From the IMG/VR virus record IMGVR_UViG_3300032116_009846, positions 1-41,079 of that record: a stretch of 41,079 bases of DNA. One strand, written 5' to 3'. The notes beneath the pieces are model-generated. The model did no database searches and had not been told where the DNA came from. It worked only from the letters and a program-made list of their open reading frames with translations. Shown one piece after another: positions 7,817 to 14,559 of the stretch (the stretch's first letter is position 1; the number at the start of each line of letters is the position of its first letter). This DNA is from a virus. A program made the position numbers and the translations under genes.

Positions 7817-8731
7817 TTAATCATTAAAAATCTCCTTATATCGCTTTAAAAATTTTTCTGCTATCTGCCTGTTTGTCATTACACCCCAATGACCCATTCC
7901 TGTTTTTTTATTAAAGTCTGCAGCAAACATTAGTAACTTATTTTCTATTGATTCATCAAGCAGCGATCTTCTTGATTCTAGGTTAGACTCCCATATTTGT
8001 ATAATATCTGATGTTCTTAAAAAATTTTTTAATACTTCTTTATCATTATCTTCTAAATATTCATTAATTTTATCAAACTCATCATAGATGCTCCAAATAA
8101 ATTTAATGTTATTTGATTCACAATATTGTTCTAGCATTTTTATAAACATAAAATTATAAAATAATGTAAACTCTTTTGGAATTACATATGCTGGATCATG
8201 AGGAGCCTTAGAAAATTGTGCTATATCGTAATTAAAATATGCCATTGCTGGCACTGCCCATGCTAGTTCATCGGCACTTGATTTTCCACTAACATTTAAA
8301 GAACCGTGCGGATGAATAAACTCTTTTGGAATTGCAGGATACTCTAATCTATATAATGGAAATAATGCTAAAACTATTTTTGGATTTCCAATTTCTTTAA
8401 AATAATTAAAGGCTTTGTAGACCTGTCCATTTATGCTATCTCCTGCATATGCTATTCTGGAATATTTTTTATTTATTGTTTTACAAAAAATATCTGACCA
8501 GGTAAACTCGTTCGGCAATCCAGACCCATATGTTTGAGAACAGCCTAAAATTAAAACTTCATTATCCTTGTTAAATGAATCAGATCTATATCCATGTTCA
8601 TTTATATAATATGGAACCTTTACTACTGTGTCGTCATCAGAATATATTACTTTATTTAGATCAGAAAATGGTCTATTCATTGCAGATTGAGACAGGCTTC
8701 TGTTAAATAAAAATTTATAAAAACTTCTCAT
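7817..8731 (-). CDS. SGNH/GDSL-type hydrolase-like protein
   Basis: A 304-residue protein. Block I reads VLILGCSQTYGSGL (nucleophile Ser in GCSQT, about residue 85), GDSINGQ gives the block-II glycine region, and GMGHWGVMTN near the end supplies a possible catalytic His. SGNH enzymes of this sort remove or add acetyl groups on glycans. The ATG is 6 nt after TGCTATAAT (plus 8738-8743), with no ribosome-binding site, so a leaderless mRNA beginning right after tRNA-Arg is predicted. A 78-nt very A/T-rich gap with no gene (7739-7816) separates it from the carbamoyltransferase gene. Confidence 0.7.
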   Translation of the reverse strand: MRSFYKFLFNRSLSQSAMNRPFSDLNKVIYSDDDTVVKVPYYINEHGYRSDSFNKDNEVLILGCSQTYGSGLPNEFTWSDIFCKTINKKYSRIAYAGDSINGQVYKAFNYFKEIGNPKIVLALFPLYRLEYPAIPKEFIHPHGSLNVSGKSSADELAWAVPAMAYFNYDIAQFSKAPHDPAYVIPKEFTLFYNFMFIKMLEQYCESNNIKFIWSIYDEFDKINEYLEDNDKEVLKNFLRTSDIIQIWESNLESRRSLLDESIENKLLMFAADFNKKTGMGHWGVMTNRQIAEKFLKRYKEIFND

Positions 8732-8744
8732 TATCTAATTATAG

Positions 8745-8816
8745 CACCCCTGGCAGGAATCGAACCTGCGACAAACGGATTAGAAGTCCGCTACTCTTCC
8801 GCTGAGTTACAGAGGT
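8745..8816 (-). tRNA. trnR: tRNA-Arg (anticodon TCT)
   Basis: Acceptor ACCTCTG/CAGGGGT, anticodon loop CTTCTAA between GCGGA and TCCGT, T-arm GCAGG-TTCGATT-CCTGC; no CCA encoded. Reads AGA, which is common in the phage genes here. The -10 box of the next gene starts 2 nt after its end. Confidence 0.95.
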
Positions 8817-8825
8817 ATTGTTGTG

Positions 8826-9620
8826 CTACTCTCTGTATCCCCATATTCCAACAAATTTCCTATCTATTGGATTGAACCCACCCGTTACTGCGTGAGCAAG
8901 TCTAAAAAGATCTGTAACAACAAGGTCTCCTTTTTGCCATTTATGAACCATTCTTAACTCTTCGTTTGTAATAACTTCATTATTAAACCAACTACAAATA
9001 TCTTTAAATGTTTTTTCCTCTTGCTCTGTAGGGGTTTTTCCATTTATAGAAACAAGTTTGTTAGTGGCACCATCTAACTTATCTAACCTTAGTCTTATAA
9101 CTGGCTTATTTGTTATCCAATGATAACCTATTGGCTTATAGTCATCAAATTTTAAATCATTATCAAATTTACCCATGCCAACAACAGAAACATCTAAGAA
9201 ATTTTTCCATTCATCGCTTAATTTTTCGTACAATTTTGATGAATCAACAAAATAAGTTTTTCCATTTTTATTGTCTGTATTAAAAATTAACATATTCCAA
9301 GTGGCAGCAACAATTGGGTTTTTGTAGTAAACATGTTCTATATGCCAAAAAACTACAATATCGTCACCACCTGTTGTTAAAATATCTGCAATTCTGGCAT
9401 GATCTTCTACATAGTTGTCAACTTCTCCAGAGTTTCTTTCAAAGTTTAACCAACCAATTTTTTCTCCAAAAAACTTATTTATTTCAACATGCTCTTCATG
9501 TGTTAAGTTGGCATTTCTAAAAACAATAACGGAGTCTTTTACAAACTTATCTTTATAAAAATTAAAATTGTCTTTAATTTCTTGTATACTTGTAAATTCT
9601 AATGGAACTATTTCTATCAT
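8826..9620 (-). CDS. TauD/TfdA-type Fe(II)/2-oxoglutarate dioxygenase
   Basis: A 264-residue oxygenase. The iron triad appears as His93-x-Glu95 (FWHIEHVYYKNP) and His243 (FRLAHAVTGG), with Arg254 (NPIDRKF) placed to bind 2-oxoglutarate. Glu replaces the more common Asp of HxD. The product is a hydroxylated small molecule, lipid, sugar or base; the substrate is unknown. GGAGGT lies 5 nt upstream of ATG and TATAAT at plus 9638-9643 gives a very short leader. Its promoter follows tRNA-Glu directly. Confidence 0.85.
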   Translation of the reverse strand: MIEIVPLEFTSIQEIKDNFNFYKDKFVKDSVIVFRNANLTHEEHVEINKFFGEKIGWLNFERNSGEVDNYVEDHARIADILTTGGDDIVVFWHIEHVYYKNPIVAATWNMLIFNTDNKNGKTYFVDSSKLYEKLSDEWKNFLDVSVVGMGKFDNDLKFDDYKPIGYHWITNKPVIRLRLDKLDGATNKLVSINGKTPTEQEEKTFKDICSWFNNEVITNEELRMVHKWQKGDLVVTDLFRLAHAVTGGFNPIDRKFVGIWGYRE

Positions 9621-9650
9621 TGTTTACCTCCAAAACAATTATATCATGAG

Positions 9651-9723
9651 CATCTCCAACGGAATTCGAATCCGTGTTGCTGCCGTGAAAGGGCAGAGTC
9701 CTAGGCCACTAGACGATGGAGAC
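9651..9723 (-). tRNA. trnE: tRNA-Glu (anticodon TTC)
   Basis: Acceptor GTCTCCA/TGGAGAT (G-U at 1:72), D-arm GTCT-AGTGGCCTA-GGAC typical of Glu, anticodon loop CCTTTCA, T-arm ACGGA-TTCGAAT-TCCGT; CCA not encoded. Confidence 0.95.
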
Positions 9724-9727
9724 ATGG

Positions 9728-9801
9728 TAGAGCAGGTAGGACTTGAACCTACGATAACCGAATTATGAGTTCGGGGCCTTGACCAACTTGGCTACTGCTC
9801 C
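9728..9801 (-). tRNA. tRNA with CAT anticodon (elongator Met or Ile2)
   Basis: Acceptor GGAGCAG/CTGCTCT, anticodon arm CCGAA-CTCATAA-TTCGG, T-arm GTAGG-TTCAAGT-CCTAC. The anticodon stem lacks the three G-C pairs of initiators. Sequence alone does not separate Met from lysidine-modified Ile(AUA). It abuts the stop codon of the gene upstream (9802). Confidence 0.92.
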
Positions 9802-10095
9802 TTAGTCTTTCAACCTTCTAAGTATCTCAGAAGTGTTAGGATCTGTCAATATTTGATCTATTGCATCAGACACCTCTGGTCTTATTTCTGGCAAGGTATA
9901 CAAATCATTTTTCGTAATCTTATGTAATAACTGCCTTAGCCTTTCACAATCATCATGCTTCCACCATGTATAACAGTATAATCTTTCGTCTGCCTCAACC
10001 ATATTAAGACAAGACCTATACTCCTCAATAATCTGGTCTATAATGACTTTCTGAGCCTTTTTACAGCCATTACAGGGACAAATCCAGTTAGACAC
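9802..10095 (-). CDS. Cys-containing hypothetical protein (97 aa)
   Basis: Begins MSNWICPCNGCKKAQKV: a CPCNGC cluster that could bind metal, with later Cys in YCYTWWKHDDCERL. The GTG at 10095 is preferred because it overlaps the end of the upstream gene by 8 nt; the in-frame TTG further up would overlap by 32 nt. No family recognised. The stop directly adjoins a tRNA gene. Confidence 0.7.
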   Translation of the reverse strand: MSNWICPCNGCKKAQKVIIDQIIEEYRSCLNMVEADERLYCYTWWKHDDCERLRQLLHKITKNDLYTLPEIRPEVSDAIDQILTDPNTSEILRRLKD

Positions 10096-10273
10096 CTTGA
10101 GCCTTTTTGACTGCTTCAATTACAAGCATTTTCATTCCAAGTGAATTTAGTTTGCCATCAGAAATATCTATTGCTTCTATATCTTCAATAATTTTATCTT
10201 TGACAGCCTTAACTACTTTGTGTGTGCCAACGCATTGTGGATACATTGTTGAAAAGCCACATGTACAAAACAT
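10088..10273 (-). CDS. CDGSH-like iron-sulfur small protein (61 aa)
   Basis: Residues 3-18 (CTCGFSTMYPQCVGTH) fit the CDGSH pattern C-x-C-x2-S/T-x3-P-x-C-D-G-S/T-H at every position except the Asp, which is Val. CDGSH proteins bind a [2Fe-2S] cluster through three Cys and one His (here Cys3, Cys5, Cys14, His18). The rest is a helical tail. AAGGAG lies just before ATG. Second-shell Asp loss may alter the cluster; a zinc site is the alternative. Confidence 0.72.
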   Translation of the reverse strand: MFCTCGFSTMYPQCVGTHKVVKAVKDKIIEDIEAIDISDGKLNSLGMKMLVIEAVKKAQGV

Positions 10274-10283
10274 ACTTATCTCC

Positions 10284-10547
10284 TTAGTAGACTATTTCTT
10301 TTTTAATTACTGCATCAAATATATCGCTTAAGTGTTTTTCTGGAATATCATGGAAATAATACGATCCATCATCTTTAATTCCCCAACCACGCCAACCATC
10401 TTCTTCACACCAAAAAGCAGAAGCGGTCTTCATAGAATCTGGATCGTTCAATGTTCTAGTAATTGAATTATGCCAATCTACTTCAGAAAAAATTGCAAGA
10501 CGAAGTTTTTCCCAAGAAAATATTATTCTAATTATATTATCTAACAT
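10284..10547 (-). CDS. hypothetical protein (87 aa)
   Basis: Begins MLDNIIRIIFSWEKLRLAIF and contains AFWCEEDGWRGWGIKDDG. The start overlaps the end of the upstream gene by 11 nt, and the downstream CDGSH-like gene starts 10 nt after its stop with a ribosome site between. No family recognised; probably soluble. Confidence 0.72.
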   Translation of the reverse strand: MLDNIIRIIFSWEKLRLAIFSEVDWHNSITRTLNDPDSMKTASAFWCEEDGWRGWGIKDDGSYYFHDIPEKHLSDIFDAVIKKEIVY

Positions 10548-10707
10548 TGGCTGTCATACTTTGCAACGATGCGCCCAATATCTCTGTTCTTTTTGCAATT
10601 TGTTGGCGTTCAAACTTAGAAAGATATGGCTTATCTTTAAGCCTTTTCTTGTTTTTAGCATAACGCTTTGCTTTATGTTGTGACACTTTATTATTAGTCT
10701 TTTTCAT
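10537..10707 (-). CDS. small highly basic protein (56 aa)
   Basis: Begins MKKTNNKVSQHKAKRYAKNK and is about one third Lys/Arg, so nucleic-acid binding is likely. The ATG lies 6 nt after TATGAT of a well-formed promoter, predicting a leaderless mRNA. First gene of the short operon that runs to 9802. Confidence 0.75.
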   Translation of the reverse strand: MKKTNNKVSQHKAKRYAKNKKRLKDKPYLSKFERQQIAKRTEILGASLQSMTANVR

Positions 10708-10713
10708 ATACTA

Positions 10714-10742
10714 ATCATATCATAGCAAACCATTAAGGTCAA
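10714..10742 (-). promoter_or_regulatory. leaderless promoter
   Basis: TTGACC, 17-nt spacer, TATGAT (plus 10714-10719), then 6 nt to ATG. The TGA stop of the HAD gene is embedded in the -35 box. Confidence 0.8.
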
Positions 10743-11188
10743 CTACGATCTCCATCCCATGTGCCTATTTTTGTAGTAGGGATATTATTTTCTTCCCAAA
10801 GTTTTATTACATGTGGGTTATCGTCAACTGCATGGGTTACTTCCCATAGTTCGTTTATCTTATTTAAGATATCTTTTTTAACTTCATAATCAGGCCTGTT
10901 GTCGTCGTCTGCTCTCATGAATAGTGCATGACTTCTTATATTGTTTTTATGTAACCATAAAGATGTTATTCCACGATACTTTTCTTTTCTTGATGTAACA
11001 ATAATTACAGAATATTTATCGCTGTAAGAATTGTTTAACATTTCTACAACCTCAGTATTTGGCAGGGCATCAATAGAAGAATAGTGAAATGCATCGTAAT
11101 CTTTATTACCACCACGAACATGATGCAAGAACGGATCTACATTGGCAAGAGTGCCATCTACATCATAAATATGTGCTAATGGTTTCAC
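10739..11188 (-). CDS. HAD-superfamily phosphatase
   Basis: A 149-residue haloacid-dehalogenase fold protein: motif I IYDVDGTLA (Asp9, Asp11), motif II IIVTSRKEKYR, motif III/IV AVDDNPHVIKLWEEN. It resembles the 3'-phosphatase domain of T4-type polynucleotide kinase, so nucleic-acid end repair is plausible, as is nucleotide dephosphorylation. The start is GTG, overlapping the upstream stop as GTGA. Confidence 0.85.
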   Translation of the reverse strand: MKPLAHIYDVDGTLANVDPFLHHVRGGNKDYDAFHYSSIDALPNTEVVEMLNNSYSDKYSVIIVTSRKEKYRGITSLWLHKNNIRSHALFMRADDDNRPDYEVKKDILNKINELWEVTHAVDDNPHVIKLWEENNIPTTKIGTWDGDRS

Positions 11189-11289
11189 TTGTGCTCTTTA
11201 CTGTGCCTAGACAAGGACTCATTTGCCATGATACCCCACCTAAGTTCCCACTCTTTTTTACATACTGGGCAAACAACTAATCTACTCAT
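11185..11289 (-). CDS. C2H2-type mini zinc finger (34 aa)
   Basis: MSRLVVCPVCKKEWELRWG then a tail with ESLSRHSKEHK: CPVC plus two spaced His gives a single C2H2 finger. Stop and next start overlap (GTGA), coupling it to the HAD gene. Too small for ordinary gene callers. Confidence 0.7.
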   Translation of the reverse strand: MSRLVVCPVCKKEWELRWGIMANESLSRHSKEHK

Positions 11290-11291
11290 AA

Positions 11292-11381
11292 TTAGTTTTG
11301 ATCTACTTTGTATGTCATTACAAAATAACACGCAACATATCCAGCAATAAATGCAGGGACTAAAAAGAATACGCTTATCAT
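11292..11381 (-). CDS. single-span membrane miniprotein (29 aa)
   Basis: MISVFFLVPAFIAGYVACYF forms one hydrophobic helix followed by a short polar tail (VMTYKVDQN). TAGGAGA lies 6 nt before ATG and overlaps the stop of the upstream membrane gene. Function unknown. Confidence 0.65.
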   Translation of the reverse strand: MISVFFLVPAFIAGYVACYFVMTYKVDQN

Positions 11382-11391
11382 ATACTATCTC

Positions 11392-11640
11392 CTATAATGG
11401 TAATTCGTTGACTGGTTCTTTTGACCAATGGATATAAGACTTAACATATACTGCTGCGTATGCGAGTGCAGAAACGATAAAACCATATTGTTTAGTAATA
11501 ATGGCATAGGTAATCCATAGTGCCTCATTAAAAAGCAATACATTCCATCCCCACTTATCTTTGCGACCAACAAAGTATATGCCTGCTACGCCTATAACAG
11601 CCAACACCCATGAGCCGTATGTATATATTAGTTCTTCCAT
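11392..11640 (-). CDS. small membrane protein, three predicted helices (82 aa)
   Basis: Hydrophobic segments at about residues 9-25 (GSWVLAVIGVAGIYFVG), 34-50 and 53-71, with Trp-rich loops. The pattern is PnuC-like but far too short to claim transport. The ATG lies 6 nt after TATACT with no ribosome site. It heads a membrane/zinc-finger/HAD operon. Confidence 0.75.
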   Translation of the reverse strand: MEELIYTYGSWVLAVIGVAGIYFVGRKDKWGWNVLLFNEALWITYAIITKQYGFIVSALAYAAVYVKSYIHWSKEPVNELPL

Positions 11641-11646
11641 ATTTCA

Positions 11647-11675
11647 AGTATACCTTACTGTGATTGGTTTGTCAA
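11647..11675 (-). promoter_or_regulatory. leaderless promoter
   Basis: TTGACA, 17 nt, TATACT (plus 11647-11652), 6 nt, ATG. The upstream gene's TGA stop is part of TTGACA. Confidence 0.85.
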
Positions 11676-11902
11676 TTATCTCTACCCTTGGTCTTAAACC
11701 AAGAGCCAATTGTGCCATTTAAAACTTTGTTTCTTAATACTTCGGCAAATGTCCCATGAGGGATTTCTGAGCCTAGATATTCTTGTCCTGTTTCAAGGTC
11801 TATCAGTTTCCATTTGGCTGGAGCCTTTGTGTGAATAATTAAATCAATAGGCTTATCATATGAATCAACTTGCGATCCATCTTTCAGTATTCTTTTATTC
11901 AT
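11672..11902 (-). CDS. hypothetical protein (76 aa)
   Basis: Begins MNKRILKDGSQVDSYDKPID, with ETGQEYLGSEIPHGTFAEVL in the middle. Soluble, mostly beta by appearance. AAGGGAG sits upstream of ATG; 12 nt after the previous gene's stop. No family recognised. Confidence 0.72.
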   Translation of the reverse strand: MNKRILKDGSQVDSYDKPIDLIIHTKAPAKWKLIDLETGQEYLGSEIPHGTFAEVLRNKVLNGTIGSWFKTKGRDN

Positions 11903-11914
11903 TTTCTCCCTTTA

Positions 11915-12040
11915 CTAGGATACAAATTCGACGGAAAGATGATCGAGGCAAACATCGCCCACAATGTATTCGGCGTTTTTTAGCACAACATCGTAATACT
12001 GTGCTTCATTGTCGCAAAAATGACACTTTGATTTTTCCAT
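11915..12040 (-). CDS. zinc-finger miniprotein (41 aa)
   Basis: MEKSKCHFCDNEAQYYDVV, then VGDVCLDHLSVEFVS. CxxC and CxxH pairs spaced by ~22 residues make a treble-clef-like zinc site. The ATG is 6 nt past TATAAT. Confidence 0.75.
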   Translation of the reverse strand: MEKSKCHFCDNEAQYYDVVLKNAEYIVGDVCLDHLSVEFVS

Positions 12041-12046
12041 ATCTAG

Positions 12047-12052
12047 ATTATA
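12047..12052 (-). promoter_or_regulatory. -10 box of a leaderless transcript
   Basis: TATAAT on the minus strand, then CTAGAT, then the ATG at 12040. The -35 region is weak. Confidence 0.7.
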
Positions 12053-12090
12053 TCATGCTTTAAAGTTCGGCGGAAAATAGAAAAGAAAAC

Positions 12091-12609
12091 CTACTTATGC
12101 CCTACAAGGGCACTATCGGTTACTTTTTCATGTGTTGGCCAATAATATTTACATGGGAGTTTGCGTTCAGGACAGCAAGGGGAGTTAAAGAAACTATTAA
12201 CATGTGGTTGAAACCTTGCATAGTACAATGGATCTTTGTTAAACAAACTAACTCTGTGTGTAGTAGTAACTCTAGAAAGTTTCTCGTTATCAAACCAAAA
12301 TGACGGAGCATCGCTACCCCAATCATCCCAACACTGATCTTTAAGTCTATTAAGGTTTGCCTCATTGTTCTCTGTCTTAATGCCACGAGACTTGGCTTCT
12401 ACAATCATAGCCTGGACATACGCCCATAGGCCACGCTCAAAGCCACGCCACATCAATACTGCTGGATGATTACGCCATCCACCTGTAGGCGACTTGCCAG
12501 ATAGAACATTGAGAATTTGGTAGCACTCTAGGATTTGCTTGTTAAGGCGCTTTGAGTCTAGGATTTGGGCAGACTGCGTAAAGTCTTGAGATGGTAGGAA
12601 AGTTTGCAT
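12091..12609 (-). CDS. MSMEG_6728-like conserved phage protein (172 aa)
   Basis: Starts MQTFLPSQDFTQSAQILDSKRLNKQ and carries GWRNHPAVLMWRGFERGLW, the hallmark of a family also annotated in mycobacteria as MSMEG_6728 and often grouped with pyrimidine-dimer glycosylases (PF03013). DNA repair is therefore a guess from family grouping, not from visible catalytic residues. Leaderless: the ATG is 6 nt after CATACT. Confidence 0.78.
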   Translation of the reverse strand: MQTFLPSQDFTQSAQILDSKRLNKQILECYQILNVLSGKSPTGGWRNHPAVLMWRGFERGLWAYVQAMIVEAKSRGIKTENNEANLNRLKDQCWDDWGSDAPSFWFDNEKLSRVTTTHRVSLFNKDPLYYARFQPHVNSFFNSPCCPERKLPCKYYWPTHEKVTDSALVGHK

Positions 12610-12615
12610 ACTACT

Positions 12616-12644
12616 AGTATGACAGGTTTATGGTTATATGTCAA
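12616..12644 (-). promoter_or_regulatory. leaderless promoter
   Basis: TTGACA, 17 nt, CATACT (plus 12616-12621), 6 nt, ATG. TTGACA includes the TGA stop of the upstream 31-residue gene. Confidence 0.82.
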
Positions 12645-12736
12645 GCAAGGATGGCTGCGATTACAGTTACTGCAATAAATATGCCAAATAAAACTGTTAA
12701 GGCTTTTATGCTTTTTTCTATTTTTTCTTCGTTCAT
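12641..12736 (-). CDS. single-span membrane miniprotein (31 aa)
   Basis: MNEEKIEKSIKALTVLFGIF continues as a hydrophobic helix ending AAILA. The ATG is 6 nt after TATAAT (plus 12743-12748), so it has its own leaderless start. One transmembrane helix with a charged N-terminus. Confidence 0.68.
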   Translation of the reverse strand: MNEEKIEKSIKALTVLFGIFIAVTVIAAILA

Positions 12737-12750
12737 ATATTAATTATACA

Positions 12751-12993
12751 CTAACCCATACTGGGTTCCCAAACAAGATTACATTTTGTACAAACAATGC
12801 CCTGTTTTCTCATATACCATGTATGCTTACATTCCATTTTATAAGTATGTGTCTTGTATCCTTTTTTCTTTTGCTGTTGTCTAAATTTACCATTAGGATC
12901 ATGAACATGACAAAATCCGTTAGTTCTCCAAGGATCAACACCGATTGGACATGGCTTTTTCTTTTTTGTTATAGCCTTACATGCTTTCTGCAT
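12751..12993 (-). CDS. Cys/His-rich zinc-binding protein (80 aa)
   Basis: The N-terminal half (ACKAITKKKKPCPIG, then CHVHDPNGKF) follows a phage pattern Cx(8)C...CxxHD. The C-terminal half (MECKHTWYMRKQG, then CTKCNLVW) looks like a second zinc ribbon. Very Lys-rich linker; probably nucleic-acid binding. The ATG lies 7 nt after GATAAT of a strong promoter. Confidence 0.75.
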   Translation of the reverse strand: MQKACKAITKKKKPCPIGVDPWRTNGFCHVHDPNGKFRQQQKKKGYKTHTYKMECKHTWYMRKQGIVCTKCNLVWEPSMG

Positions 12994-13000
12994 ATATCCA

Positions 13001-13036
13001 ATTATCCCTTATTTGGCAGGGTATGTCAAGTATAAT
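13001..13036. promoter_or_regulatory. abutting divergent promoters
   Basis: Minus: TTGACA (plus 13024-13029), 17 nt, GATAAT (plus 13001-13006) for the 80-residue gene. Plus: TATAAT at 13031-13036, 6 nt before the GIY-YIG start. The two cores touch, so the polymerases should exclude each other. Confidence 0.8.
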
Positions 13037-13042
13037 AGAACT

Positions 13043-13357
13043 ATGACCCTATTGTATATACTCTATAGCCCTATATATAAGGCCGTCAAGGTAGGTATAT
13101 CAGATGTCTCAGGTAGAAGGTTTGCAAGCCATAGGACCAAGGGTTGGATACTTATCAAGTATTGGGCATTTTCTCGGCGGGATCAAGCAAGAGCCGTAGA
13201 AACCCTAGTACTAAACACACTAAGAGATAAACATGGACATTTCCTGGATAAGGACGATATGCCCCAAGGTGGTTATACAGAGACATTTGATGCCTCAAAG
13301 ATAACTCGTAAGGGTTTGATCCGTATGGTCAATAGGGCTATAAAGGAGTGTTCGTAA
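13043..13357 (+). CDS. GIY-YIG-like protein (T5orf172 / MUG113 type)
   Basis: A 104-residue protein with YILYSPIYKAVKVGISD (the GIY-YIG equivalent), RRFASHRTKGW and a helix ending in AVETLVLNTLRDK; the Glu in that helix (about residue 53) matches the metal-binding Glu of the fold. Proteins of this family are single-domain nicking nucleases or homing-type accessory genes. The ATG at 13043 has no ribosome site but lies 6 nt after TATAAT, so an upstream in-frame start inside the promoter is rejected. Confidence 0.8.
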   Translation: MTLLYILYSPIYKAVKVGISDVSGRRFASHRTKGWILIKYWAFSRRDQARAVETLVLNTLRDKHGHFLDKDDMPQGGYTETFDASKITRKGLIRMVNRAIKECS

Positions 13358-13395
13358 TCTTTATTTGCCCTGCGATTTTGTGATAGACTAGATAC

Positions 13396-13653
13396 ATGGA
13401 TCCCAAATTATGTAATGCCAGTCCTCAAGGCATAGGCCATGCTGGAGAGTATGGAAAGATAGGGTTTTGTAGGTGTGGTAGGTTTATCTCACATGAGGCC
13501 AAGAATAGGTGTGAGGTTTTAGATACTGCTCAGACTAAGGAATATCTACCCAAACCAGATGACTGCCAATGTATGGCTACAAATTGTCCTTGTGGAGAGT
13601 TTTTATCTCATAGTGTATTTGATCCATGTACAGTCCAAAAATCTATAGATTAG
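13396..13653 (+). CDS. duplicated Cys-rich protein (85 aa)
   Basis: Two copies of the pattern C-x-C-G-x-F-[IL]-S-H-x(5)-C: CRCGRFISHEAKNRC and CPCGEFLSHSVFDPC. Each could hold a metal ion. The ATG lies 6 nt after TAGACT (13384-13389). The 3' end overlaps the convergent GT32 gene by 11 bp. No named family. Confidence 0.72.
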   Translation: MDPKLCNASPQGIGHAGEYGKIGFCRCGRFISHEAKNRCEVLDTAQTKEYLPKPDDCQCMATNCPCGEFLSHSVFDPCTVQKSID

Positions 13654-14296
13654 GGCTTAGGTGGTTTTCGTTTAAAAAGTCTACATAATTCATTTCTTGG
13701 CCATAATAGTTGACTGTGTGCTTTTTGTATGCAAACCTTGTTTTATAAGTCATATCATGAAATGCAGCATCGAATAGTTGAGATACGGTATATCGATATG
13801 GTCGATAGACAATGTCTACAAATGATTCAAATGCATGTGTGGGGGTTGGGTTTGCTTTTCCGTCTCCCTTTTTTATTGCATCTACTACAAGTTTCATAGT
13901 AGGGGAATTGGCTTTTGCCAGAAAGTTGTGAGTGTTACCGATTCTTCTATTCTTTGGTACTGTAATGATTTCTGGATTACCCCCGATAGTTTCTATCATG
14001 TAGTCTAGAGGTTTATGACAGACAGAGTCCATATCTGCATAGCATCCACCCTCTTCATAGGTTACGATAAATCTCCAGATATCTGATTGAACTACAGGAA
14101 GCCTGTATTTATATATTTCATAGATTTCTGGATACTGACGAACCTTCTCATCTCTTTGGACTTGATCCACATACCTATACTCCCATCCAGGGTTAAGGTT
14201 TACCCATGTTGCTGCTATTTGGTTTAGGTGGTGTGGTAGCCATTCTTTCTTGTGGTTGTGGGTTTGCCAGATAATCTTAGGAAATGAATGAGACAT
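13643..14296 (-). CDS. GT32-type glycosyltransferase
   Basis: A 217-residue enzyme of the Och1/capsular-sugar transferase family: FPKIIWQTHNHKKEW at the N-terminus, VVQSDIWRFIVTYEEGGCYADMD (split here by the acceptor pocket) and the DxD metal site Asp-Met-Asp in YADMDSVC. It would add a hexose to a glycan. The ATG lies 6 nt after TATAAT (plus 14303-14308). This is the second glycosyltransferase in the window. Confidence 0.88.
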   Translation of the reverse strand: MSHSFPKIIWQTHNHKKEWLPHHLNQIAATWVNLNPGWEYRYVDQVQRDEKVRQYPEIYEIYKYRLPVVQSDIWRFIVTYEEGGCYADMDSVCHKPLDYMIETIGGNPEIITVPKNRRIGNTHNFLAKANSPTMKLVVDAIKKGDGKANPTPTHAFESFVDIVYRPYRYTVSQLFDAAFHDMTYKTRFAYKKHTVNYYGQEMNYVDFLNENHLSPNL

Positions 14297-14316
14297 GTAT
14301 TGATTATAGCAGTATA

Positions 14317-14436
14317 TTATTCTTCAAAGGATGATTGCTCTTGAAACAATTTATCTTCGCAGTTGGGGCATAAAGACTTGGTATCGTAATCTCTTTCGAA
14401 GATTACCCCACACTTATAGCATAGTATTCTAATCAT
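14317..14436 (-). CDS. rubredoxin-like zinc ribbon miniprotein (39 aa)
   Basis: MIRILCYKCGVIFERDYDTK followed by SLCPNCEDKLFQEQ. Two CxxC knuckles separated by 17 residues make a classic zinc ribbon. GGTGG lies near the start. A TACAAT box 9 nt upstream could make it near-leaderless. Confidence 0.78.
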   Translation of the reverse strand: MIRILCYKCGVIFERDYDTKSLCPNCEDKLFQEQSSFEE

Positions 14437-14457
14437 AATACCACCATTGTATCATAG

Positions 14458-14542
14458 TTATCCACAGGTTTATCCACAGAAAAATGTTACTGATAATATT
14501 ATTAGATAGGGTTAAAGTGGAGTGAAGTGGAGAATAGTGGAG
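14458..14542. other. candidate replication origin core
   Basis: Two perfect DnaA boxes TTATCCACA (14458-14466, 14470-14478) 12 bp apart, then an A/T-rich stretch (14479-14510), then GTGGAG repeated at exact 10-bp steps (14517, 14527, 14537). It lies at the edge of an intergenic region of about 400 bases. No gene is visible here. Origin function is inference. Confidence 0.55.
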
Positions 14543-14559
14543 TAGGGAGCGCTTACCAT

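Noticed and set aside
9568-9768. ORF crossing tRNA-Glu and the CAT tRNA
   Set aside because: Explained by two clear cloverleaves on the minus strand.
9728-9801. Initiator tRNA-Met
   Set aside because: The anticodon stem CCGAA/TTCGG lacks the three consecutive G-C pairs of initiators.
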